A DNA stretch of 64,000 nucleotides. Source: Stropharia rugosoannulata (taxonomy: Eukaryota; Basidiomycota; Agaricomycetes; Agaricales; Strophariaceae). The stretch is from NCBI GenBank assembly GCA_028532985.1, contig JANCIK010000013.1, positions 2,666,001-2,730,000 on the forward strand. Reading direction: 5' to 3'. The position numbers and the translations under genes were made by a program. The first letter of the stretch is position 1, and each line of letters starts with the position of its first letter. This document shows, piece after piece, positions 54,538-64,000 of the stretch. The notes beneath the pieces were generated by a model. It worked only from the letters and a program-made list of their open reading frames with translations, had not been told where the DNA came from and searched no databases.

Positions 54538-57500
54538 GCAGTACAAAGGCTTCTTTGACAAGGTCTGTTTTTGGCAAAAACCATCATGTGGGACAGACCT
54601 CTAAATGTGCTTGATGCGACATTGATTCTTGTCCAACTGTGTGTCCCCAGGTATGATTATGTGTTGGCATGAGTGCAATATGCATAAACTCCAATAATTT
54701 TGGATAATTTACTCTGCTGTCTTAATTACAAAGGCAGAGTAAAAAGCACACTTTTAGATCATTTTTGGACAATTTTGGGCATACATGCTACAAAACATGA
54801 TGTATTACCTTTATTTTGAGGTTCTGAGGTCAGTTTAGATTACCTAAACCATATGCAATTCCATTTGCAGGCAGTTTTACCAGACATTCTCAACACCGTG
54901 AGCCAACCATGAACAAGACCTATTTCAGTTGTCCTAAATTTAGATAATTTCACACAGTGTTTGGGCCATTAAACCTCAAGTTTATTTACACTTCACCTAT
55001 TGAGACATTTTTATGTTTATAGTAGGAAACCAGCTACAGAATGCACAGAAAATCAAGTAAATATATTGAGATTTGAGTGCAGCAGAGCTGCTTTGTCCCA
55101 CATGGTGGTGGTGTCCCATGTGACCGTGGATGACTGTAACCCATAGATTTGCGGTAACCCATAACCCACAGGGTTTTCGGGTCATGTATGGGTTTTGGTA
55201 TTAGTGATTTTGGTGCCAATTTCATACCCATACCGACTGTCGAGTCTATGGCTGCAGGGGTGCTCCATTATGATTCCTACTTGGCTTATTTGTGCAATAG
55301 ACTATACTGTAAGCTAGTGTATTGGTATATTGGTATCCACATAGCATTTCAATAAAATGGTTGAGGGACTTCTGGGTAAGTTTAATAGGCAAATCTGATT
55401 GCACGAAGCCAAGAACATGCAGGAAACTAGTATAACTAATTACTTTACAAAAGCATAGTCTTTACATATTGTTTATATCCAGTTTGTATTGTAGAATTTT
55501 TTGGGTTTCTTTCAGATCTATTTTTAGCCCACCTCTGACAACCCATAACCCTTCAAAACCCATAGGTTTTGGTAACTCCCGAGGGGTATGGGTTATGAGG
55601 GAGTCAACTGTATATATATATAGTCCCCGAATACACTATAGTGTACGGTACCAGGGGACTGTTCTATGTGGAATCACAGATCTGTCGACATCTTGATTGT
55701 CAAGAGAAAATCCGGACCTTTAGTCTAGCTACTGCCCTTATAGAGAGGCAAGCATCAACTTCAGAAGCTTAAGTTTGCCTTCCAATTCTGATTCTACCTT
55801 CATGCAACTGTCTTCCACCGCTAGTCTCCTGGAAAAGATTCAATCAGCTTTTGGCAATGGTATGTCAGAGACAAAAGTGACTGACTTTTTCTCTCTCCCT
55901 GCTAGTCTTGAAGAGGAGCATGGAGCTGGCTCTTTTCTTCATACATGCCAGATATCCAAATTTACTGCCTATCACATTTCCAGAGATCATGTTGGCAAAC
56001 ATATTCCCGTAGATGAAGCAGCAGCTTGGTTTAACCTACCTGATTTGTGAGCTGCATTTGTCAGAAAATAAAAATATGCCTTACAAGGCAAACAGCTTGT
56101 AAGTGGCTTGATGGCCTTGTAAGGCACCTTGCAATGCTGATCAATTGCCTTGTAACAACTGATACCCCTTACAACTTGCTGCTTGTCTTTTTACAGACTA
56201 GCCAGCCTTCTAAGCCAAACATGGGCCTTACAATGCAGGCACAGCCTCACCCAGTGAGCTGAACAAAATGCAAAACTCTGTTGTTGGGTCCAAGCGACAG
56301 ACATACAGTATTACAGCTAACAACCATTAGTTGATACAATGAATTGATGATTGTAAAATTTACACTACTTAAGCAATAACAAGGCTAAATATCCATATTA
56401 TGCAGTTAGTGTAGCTTTTCGTCTGCTCAAATATATAAATCTCACAGCACCATGAAGGCAACCGATGCCTCAGCAACAGTTTTCCCCGACAGTGCCATTT
56501 TTAGTGATTCTCACTCAGTGATACACGCTGTGGCATGCCACGGTACCTTGGCTGTTAGCACTATCAACATGCTTAGATTAAAGTCCGAATTAAGTCTTGC
56601 TCATCCTTGACTTCATTGTCTACCTTGTCCTTGCTGCTCTTGCCCTGCTCATCTTCTCTTGATTCATGATCTATCTCTTCTTCAATCAAGTTTTTGGTTG
56701 CTTTTGCGCTTGGTGGCCGGTTTCTCGAGCTCTTGCAGATAAGCCTTGACAGCATGTAACATCAATTTATCATGTTCTGTGCATGCAAGTCAATGCCTCA
56801 GGCTGTCTGATTGGATGTGATTGACCATTGTAGTGCAGAGAATTGCCAAGATAAAAGGGGAGACTATCTTTGAGCTGGGTAAAGTGAATTTCTGAATTGC
56901 AAGCATCCGTCTGACCAAACCCTGTATTGCTATCAAGCTGATTATCTGATACACATGTATCAGGTGAGTTTTGGTTATTCTACAATTGATATAAATGATT
57001 GAAATAACTTTGTTTCAAACATAGTGTCTCTCAAAGTAGGCAGAAGCTGATTTTAGGTGTATACAGGCAGTTAATCCAAGTAACAAGGTACATTCTTTTT
57101 TGGAACCACCTAAATTTAGACATTGACCATACTGTTCTAGCGAAATTAAATACTATACACACATATTATAGCTGTAAATTTTATACTGTTGTGTAGCTAC
57201 TTTTATTTACTACCGAATGCAAAAAATCCGGGGGAAAACATGCAAAATCAAAGCCAGAATTGTAAGTTTGTATCAATGACTGATTATGTAACGAGTGGCA
57301 GTTGTAAACTGTATATATGAAATGTTATGTGGTTTTGGTACTGGTCACTGAGAGTTAGTAGACATACTTGTTGAAGCTATAGTACTTAGTAGATGTAATG
57401 GTAGTCTGCAAACAAAAATGTAGTCATGTTAACTTGTATACAATAAGTAGTATCTGTAGTCTAGTGTACATGTAGTGAATGCCTAGTATGCAATAAATAG

Positions 57501-57963
57501 TGAGCATAGTAACACCTATAACTAATAGTAGTAATAGAAAAAATGTAGTCTCGAATAAAGGATTATTAGTAGTTGTTTATAATGTTTTCAAAGTAACATA
57601 GAGCTTGTCTTACAAGGCAGGCCTTGCCTTGTAAAACAAGCTCTAACTTGTAAATTAACTACTATTGTTACAATGACACTGTAAGTCAAATCTGCATTAA
57701 CAGCCTTAAGTGCCTTGTAAGGCGCAAATGAAAATTCCAACAATTTTTTAGGAGATTACATTGAAAAGATAAAAGAAGTGCCAGATTCAGAGTACATTAC
57801 ATCTATTGGGGGTAGGCATATTTCAGATACCTCATGCCCACTCCCCTTTACACATTTAGAAGTATGGCATCAAGTATGACTTCAGAAGAAAAGATTTCTT
57901 CCTCCTTGTTCCCCATTGCCACCGGTAAGGGGGTAAGGGTTTGGGCGTATCCACAAAGCAAAG
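54538..57963. other. AT-rich, gene-poor stretch
   Basis: 54539-54592 may continue the split C2H2 exon. A frame at 55775-56050 (SLLEKIQSAFGNGMSETKVT, SRDHVGKHIPVDEAAAWFNL) could be a relic exon, but I do not recognise it. From about 56070 to 57730 the palindromic word GCCTTGTAAGGC and its halves recur (56073, 56113, 56148, 57610-57635, 57711). Nothing else supported. Confidence 0.45.
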
Positions 57964-58793
57964 ATGAACCTTCTGGAGTACATGACACTGTTATTGTCTG
58001 TAGCCATTGCTGCCACTCCTAGCCCCAACTCTCTTCACCTGCCAGTGGAAATTGAGACTACGGACACAGGCCAGCATTTTTGTCTCAACCCCCTGGTTGA
58101 TTGTGGTGCCGACCAATGCTTCATCAATTGCAAGTACGTCCAGCAACACCGGCTGACAGAATACCCTCTCCTGGTTCCTATTTCAGTTGAAAGGCTGTCC
58201 CTTTTGAGGGCAGCCTCACTGCGTTTAGCATTCAGACAGTAATGAGAAGACCAAGTTCTGGATATTCAAAGGTAAGGTCTACAGTTGGTACTGAGCTACT
58301 GTATGGCGCACCTGGATATTCGAAGGTAAGGTGGCCTTCGAGTATCTGGGTGCATGCCTAAATACTAGCTACATGTGATATAAAAAAAGGATGTGTGTCT
58401 ATTGCATTGTGTACGTGTTTGTATGTGAGTAAAAAGGGAAAAGAATCAGGGGTAGGACTAGCACATCTGCATGCAGTTGTGAGCTTTGCTATGGCGGGCT
58501 TACACCAGTCCACAATGTTGACAGTTCCCTCAACAAAGACAGCTCTATCACCTCAGTTGTGGAACTTATCCTTTGTTACAAGGACCACACCAAATGTGCT
58601 GTCTTCCCTGTCACCAATCTTGGACGTCAAGATATGCTTCTGGGCCATGCTTGGCTCCAGGAACACAACCCTGAGGTGGACTGGAGCACTGGAGAGGCAA
58701 AGATGTCACAGTGCCTGTGGAGATGCTCTACATGCCGGGATAATATCTGTGCGGAGAAGGCTCTGTTGCATGTATTTGAAGGCTAGGCAGTAA
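57964..58793 (+). pseudogene. Second Ty3-type protease relic
   Basis: LHLPVEIETTDTGQHFCLNP, LVDCGADQCFINCKYVQQHR: a retropepsin-like start with DCG where DSG is usual. After about 320 unmatched bases a second frame reads VELILCYKDHTKCAVFPVTN and LGRQDMLLGHAWLQEHNPEV-DWSTGEAKMSQC, the downstream part of the same protease region in mushroom Ty3-type polyproteins. The frame is broken between them and no reverse transcriptase follows. Different family from the element at 50 kb. Confidence 0.65.
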
Positions 58794-60442
58794 CCATTAG
58801 TGCTATACTCAGTACCATTTGTCCAGAGGAAAAAGCCAAGCTAGAAAAATGTGCCCCATTACTAGAACTTGGCTAGAACATTCTCGCTACAAGCTCAGTA
58901 TTCAGACACTGGAATATCCAATAAGAACAAAAAAAATCTTCCAGTAGTACATTAGAGTCTGCTATGAGTGTCTAAGTAGAATGAGGAAATTCCAGTGTTT
59001 GGGAGGAGAAGGAGAATACGAAGCTCAGCGGTGTATCACCTGACTATCTATATTTAGACACGCACCCTAGACGCGTTAACATTTTTCAAGCTCTGCTATC
59101 TATCAATCATCTCTCTTTCCTCCTGCCATCATGTCCTCTTGTCGAAGGCCTGGCTATGCAATTACACAAATAAAACAGAGATAGTAAGCTAAACCTTGTA
59201 TTAAGTATATGTTTGCTCACTTAACCGCCTTGTATTGCATAGGCACCCTAGCATCTATGACACATGCAAAGTTTGTGTAGTGCTGCTGTTCGTGGGTCTA
59301 AAGGGGACTATTAAGCATTCTGATATGGAGTCACAGTATGAGAGGTGAGGCTTCCGATGCTCTCTGCTTCTTCAGCATACTAAATAATGTTTGCAGCCGT
59401 GATGAGTACGACTCCCTCATACAACCTTACGGCAGTGTCGCGCCAGCCTGCAAGCATTCATCAAGTGAGATAATGCGCATATTATTAGAAAAAACATTGT
59501 AAAAATGCAAAGAACCCTTGGATCTTGTAAGTCTAAGGCTTAATCTAAAAAATTAAGTGCATATCAAGTGCATACATGCACTTAATTATGATCACAGCTT
59601 ATTCCCCTTGCACAATCACCTGGAGATACCACTATGCGTGACCAGCATATACCCCCATTTCTTTCATTGAACATTGACACTGTATTTCAATTGCATATAT
59701 GTGCCCTCTGCAAGGCCGACTCGTATCACTGTTGTACCACCTCGCGCGGTAGGTCTGCTTCACTCTCATAGCATGTTGTTATGTCGCCTGATGCATTGGA
59801 CGAGGAGCAAGAGGTCACATAGAAAATACATGCTGCCATGGTTGATGTATGTACTACTAGTCTAGGTGAGTTCTTTTCAGCTGCTTGCTCATAGCATGAC
59901 TGAGCTTTAGTCATTGTGAATGCAGGCGCCACAGATCACATTGAAGGGGCTAAAGTCTGTTTCAGCTGCACGTAAGGTGTATGTTTTCCTATGCATGACA
60001 GTATAACACAGTCAAACTTGTATTTACAATTACAGGCTGCGAATAGGCAATGATATGTAGATTGGTAAGCTCAATGACTTGATTTTGCTCGTACGTGTAG
60101 AAGGCCTGTAGACAAGTAGCTATGTGACTGTAATTAGAATTATCATGTCGTATCTTTATACATATGTAATTCATTTGGATCATTGGGTTGAGGTACAGAA
60201 AATATAAAATACAGTTAGAAATATGGTCAAATTCTTCTGACTTGAGAAGCATTGTCACTTGGTTTATGTTTGTTGGGAGTTCCCCTGGTTACAAGTGCAA
60301 TGAATTACTCAGAATAGATGTAAGTATTGTGCTCTTTGAAATAAGTAAACCAGTGTAATATAGGTAAAATAATTGTGGGTATTCCGTCCCATTCCATCAT
60401 TTCCACCTACCTTTTGTTGGTTTCTGTTCCCTTCCAGGTATG
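58794..60442. other. No confident gene
   Basis: A possible short spliced frame starts at 59131 (MSSCRRPGYAITQIKQR, then HPSIYDTCKVCVVLLFVGLK, then RDEYDSLIQPYGSVAPACKH across two GT-AG introns, to about 59465), but it has no recognisable domain. A 12-bp hairpin (AATTAAGTGCAT/ATGCACTTAATT) lies at about 59549-59585. Confidence 0.35.
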
Positions 60443-62912
60443 TTATACAGGACCCTCTTTTTTGGAGATGCACCCACAAGTACCATTACTCAAGCAAGAT
60501 TCACAAGATTCAAAGCTGTCTACATTTACTACTCTGCCACTACTACCACTGTCGCTTCTGCCTTCGGTCGAGATAACAAGTGGCGCAAGGATCAAGTTTC
60601 CCAAAATACCTCCCCAACAAATTGAACCAATACCCGAGTTTTTACTAGAGCCCCTATAGTATCGCCAAATTGCGGGACAACGCTCGCGGTGTTGTTTATC
60701 ATACTCCGCGTACCAAAAATTTGCATTCAAAGCAAACATGAAATAGTCAAACGGGCAGCCTACAGATTCTTCGTCGTCTTCATCAACATCTTTTCGTATA
60801 TCAATGTTTACGGCGTTGTCGTGGGCGATGGGATAGAAAGCGTGGATTTGGTTGGCCGTCATTAGGTATGCATGCGCCGTCATTTCAGCCATAAAAACAG
60901 GAGGTATGAGAGTGGGATCGCTTGATTTGGTAACGCAGACAGAGCGCTTAGTTTCTGGCTATAAACAAGAGTAAGCAGCAAACAGTAATAAGCAATGATT
61001 TCTCAGTAGAAAAATGGTTACATACATCATGCTCCCACAATTCATAGAACAAACATCCTGGTCAATATTCCCAAGTGCAGTTGCGAGAATCTATGAAGAC
61101 GTACCCTAGGCCCTCGAACAATGTCCCAAAGCGCGAGAAATCAGCCATAAATGATGTTACAAGTTCCAGCCGACAGGGGACAATGTGCAATAGCACAGGC
61201 ATGTTAACAGATATGATGCAACGCACAACCCCACCAACAAGCCCCGAATATTGGTCATCCATCAACTTAACAAATCAACAACAGACGGCGGGGGCATGTA
61301 ATGGGAGAGGACCGATATCATGTGTAATCTGATGATGCGCTGCACAATATGTCTGGCACGCTTGTTGACCAGGACCAGCTGTGTTAACGTAGACCAGTTA
61401 CTCCAGCTGACGACGGCGGTTAGCAATTCTGTGATAGCAAAGAATCGTTCAGGTGTGTAATCTGAAGTGGGTGGTCAATTTAAAGTAAAGAAATATAGAC
61501 GACCCTAAAACTTACCATGCCTTACGGGTGTTTTGTTAACCTCATCCATGGATGTGTCTCTCTTATGACGGGAAGGAGGAAGAAGGGAGGAATCACATTA
61601 AGAGTGTCAGTCGATTAAACGGGAAATATATGATGCACATGATACAGCCTTTTCCGTCGATGCCAAGTACACGCAAACTATGTTCGTAAGTAGATGAAAT
61701 CCAAGGAAATAAAGAAATTGGACAAGGACATGTAACATGTAGATACAAGTAAACATTTGTACTAAGAAGATACAGGTCTGCGACGAAGATTTCACTTGTC
61801 ATTCCAATGTTTGAATAATCTAAGTAATGGCAGTAAGAAAAGATAACTGCATTACATAGACATCTAATGCCTCGTACCTGGGTAGCACATGTCACAAGCC
61901 TATCATGTCACCTTCAACGACGTCAATGAGACTATTGTTTATAGAATCTGTCTTCACTACAAGGACTTCTCCATGCCAATCTCCAACGCCCATTGTCGTG
62001 ACGAGGTGAGACATAAGCTGATTTTCTGATAAAAGCATCTTACGGATGCGACTCTGGCATAAATTGTTAGATACAGTACAGATAAAGTACCACAAACACA
62101 CCTGATGATAGAATATGAATGTAAAGTAACAGACTTCCCCTGGTATATTGACCAGTACAGGTGTATATCGCAGAGTGAGGCGACAGTCTTGAACATTATT
62201 AAAGTGAGTCAGTCCATAAGGAGCCCCTGGCAACCAAAGAAATATGTCAAGCTCTTGATGAGTTTTGGCTTGTAAGATGTCAGGAAGAGGTGGAACAGGA
62301 ACGATGACAATGTCAGAGCAGTGGCCAGCTACGAGGAAACATTGAACCATTGGAAGCTGTTGAAAGTTATGAAACAGTAAGAAACTCATCGAAGAGAAGC
62401 AGTGGAGAGGTGCATACCTCGCTAAGAGGGGGCACTAGCATTCTCTCTTGAAGTGTCAGCAGTTTACCTTCATCAACAATGGACCACAGTTGGTATGCCA
62501 TTTTGTCAGAGAAATTGAGAGGGTGGTGGTGGGGGGTGTGGGCAGAAGGATGGTCCGTGTGGATGGTTTTGAACAGTCGACGCCGGGTGATAGTTGAAGC
62601 TGCATGGTCAACAAATAGGAGGCAACGGAAACCAGGGAGCACAAGACATATAATTGAAATAACTTGTTATCTTGCAATGGTGCCTTATGCGCTGTGCAAT
62701 CATTAAGAATGATGTCACAACTCCCAAGGAAAATGTAGGGGGAGGGGCACATGGGACTCGGAAGGGTGAGGAAGCGCTGATTTCCGTGTTATCGACAATC
62801 TAAGGCCAAGAAATGTTGAGCAAGACATACCTAATTCCATTATCGCAGTAAGGAGGGACTGGGTTGCCGGCGCTGCTGCACTCCAGAATATTATCCCTCC
62901 CCTATTCTGCAT
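60443..62912 (-). CDS. Multi-exon protein of unknown function
   Basis: Minus-strand exons with good splice sites. From the 5' side: STITRRRLFKTIHTDHPSAH, MAYQLWSIVDEGKLLTLQER, MVQCFLVAGHCSDIVIVPVP, QELDIFLWLPGAPYGLTHFN, LTLRYTPVLVNIPGEVCYFT, RIRKMLLSENQLMSHLVTTM, GEVLVVKTDSINNSLIDVVE. Further on: FFAITELLTAVVSWSNWSTL, KRARHIVQRIIRLHMISVL, DDQYSGLVGGVVRCIISVNM, FMADFSRFGTLFEGLGYVFI, and a last exon PETKRSVCVTKSSDPTLIPP, MAEMTAHAYLMTANQIHAFY, a short acidic segment, and CPAIWRYYRG. The 5' end is uncertain: a short upstream exon (MQNRGGIIFWSAAAPATQSL, from 62912) is possible. I think this belongs to a mushroom-expanded family without known function. No disabling lesion was certain. Confidence 0.5.
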
Positions 62913-62926
62913 GACACCGTTTAACT

Positions 62927-63479
62927 ATGGGACAAGAGCAATTAGAAGTTGTGGACAAAAAACTTTTGGACTGCATCACAATACTTGATCTCAGAGCTAT
63001 AGCAAAGAACCTCAATATTCCAGGCAGAAATAGCACAAGGAGCAGAGATAAGTTGTACGACCTTGTAGAGGGCTTGACGGAAGAAGATAGGATAAAGTTT
63101 TATATTGAAGTCGATAAGACCCGAGGTATTAGGAAAGAGAAGTACAGAAGGAAGAGGAAAGAGCATTGTTGAATAATGACGACGAAGTTGATAATCAAGG
63201 GCATAAGCGGCAGAGGAGTGCGTAGAGGTGGGACGAATCGGAAACGGAATCTGTGACTGCAAATGAACAGGTGAGCATTAAACAGAGTGCTATGATAGCT
63301 ACAAGAGAACAGGACTTAACTATATGTATACAAGGCCACAATATACAACATTATCTCCAACGAAGCAGTAGAAAGAATAATAAAAGTGACTTTCTTAGAG
63401 CGCCTACCAAAGAAGAGTTTAGGGCTGTGACAGAATGCTTCATAGATGGGCAAAGGGAAAAGGCAGTGAGCCGGCAGTG
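62927..63479 (+). pseudogene. SAP-like N-terminal fragment, frame-broken
   Basis: MGQEQLEVVDKKLLDCITIL, DLRAIAKNLNIPGRNSTRSR, DKLYDLVEGLTEEDRIKFYI: a helix-extended-loop-helix pattern like a SAP DNA-binding motif, followed by a basic tail (KEKYRRKRKEHC) and a stop. A second frame (63253-63479) continues the style: TREQDLTICIQGHNIQHYLQ, FLRAPTKEEFRAVTECFIDG. A lesion between 63170 and 63250 probably separates parts of one former gene. Proteins starting like this often lead into helicase-type mobile-element genes in mushrooms, but nothing downstream supports that here. Confidence 0.4.
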
Positions 63480-63880
63480 AGGGCAGTGAGCGTCAGTGAC
63501 TGATTCTCACGGACTCACTGACGCGTCTCACTAACCTCACTCCGACTCACGGACACTTCACACATCATATTATTTAACACCACCGCTCCTTACTCTATAT
63601 GTAAATAATAGCTATTTGTGCTTTGCATTGTAATTGACTGACTTAACTGTCTGCCTGTGTCTTCTTTCCGAACTATTCTTTTTTGAAATTAGTTGTAGTA
63701 ATTCTTACAGGAATACCATGGAACCCAATTATATGTTGTAATTAATGACAGTATTTAACATCTACCCATGTGCATTGCTTTAATTTGTACCTTGTTGGCT
63801 ATTAATCTCTTGCTCACTGACCTTATTCACTGACCCCTCACTCCCAGTGAAAATGGCTTCCGAGCTGAACTGCTCACGGG
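63440..63880. repeat. CAGTGA/TCACTG-rich tract
   Basis: GGCAGTGAGCC, GGCAGTGAGGG and GCAGTGAGCG, then an inverted GCGTCAGTGA…TCACTGACGC (10-bp stem, about 63490-63523) and ACTCACGGAC words. Similar CTCACTGACC and ACTGACCCCTCACTCCCAGT words recur at 63810-63860. No gene in 63480-64000. Confidence 0.5.
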
Positions 63881-64000
63881 GTAAAAATGCTGCCATGGTC
63901 TGCTCTAGTCCGAGCTGTGCTGATTCTTTACTGCGCCAAGACTGTGCCAAGCTGACCTCTCTATTGTATCTGCTCCTAGCAGTGCGTATCTGACCTCATC

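Noticed and set aside
1..64000. tRNA, rRNA or bacterial-style operon, ribosome binding sites or riboswitches
   Set aside because: None recognised; splice signals and gene families are fungal throughout.

Overview
The window reads as a repeat-rich accessory or subtelomere-like region of an Agaricomycete (mushroom-forming basidiomycete) genome. Evidence: short GT-AG introns of about 45-65 nt, basidiomycete-type gene families (KDZ transposase with its cysteine cluster, a hAT transposase, an OrsD-type protein, a DUF6532-like protein, a 2OG-Fe(II) oxygenase resembling the TET/JBP-like proteins linked to KDZ elements, a Ty3-type retroelement) and TAGGG/GGGTT-rich DNA. No rRNA, tRNA or bacterial-type feature was recognised.

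Layout. 1-1660 (minus): a long open frame for a disordered Ser/Pro-rich protein that leaves the left edge. 3641-4580 (minus): the C-terminal part of a hAT transposase. 4594-8640 and 13728-16704: three G-rich leaders, all beginning GGTTATGGGCTAC, each followed by a tandem array (119 bp x about 26; 120 bp x 4; 85 bp x 32). Every repeat unit carries a 17-nt GGGG-N9-CCCC hairpin core. The first leader abuts the broken hAT gene and the third cuts an OrsD-type gene (11572-13727). 8807-9700 is a degenerate CCACGCAGCC repeat.

17615-31337 is a KDZ-linked neighbourhood: a DUF6532-like gene, a 5'-truncated 2OG-Fe(II) oxygenase, a large lineage-specific gene with one in-frame TGA, a small two-exon gene, a solo LTR and a multi-exon KDZ transposase. 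31742-34023 (minus) is a multi-exon gene of unknown function.

36-46 kb is a graveyard of duplicated and captured host sequence: two related loci with hairpins, a near-perfect 2-kb palindrome built on an LTR, an SMC2 (condensin) coiled-coil fragment and a deleted URA2-like (CPSase-ATCase) pseudogene. 47565-47697 is a hairpin with a perfect 64-bp stem. 48263-54537 is a composite retroelement insertion: two almost identical LTRs in inverted orientation around a captured coding fragment, a partial LTR, a primer-binding site and gag-protease; it splits a C2H2 exon. 54.5-60.4 kb is AT-rich and gene-poor, with a second protease relic. 60443-62912 (minus) is a multi-exon gene of unknown function, and 62927-63479 (plus) is a SAP-like N-terminal fragment.

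The genes do not form a metabolic pathway; what ties the window together is mobile DNA. The least explained structure is the leader-plus-hairpin-array family, whose cores invert between units and at which one array flips strand without losing its 85-bp register. All calls come from reading the sequence; no database search was possible.
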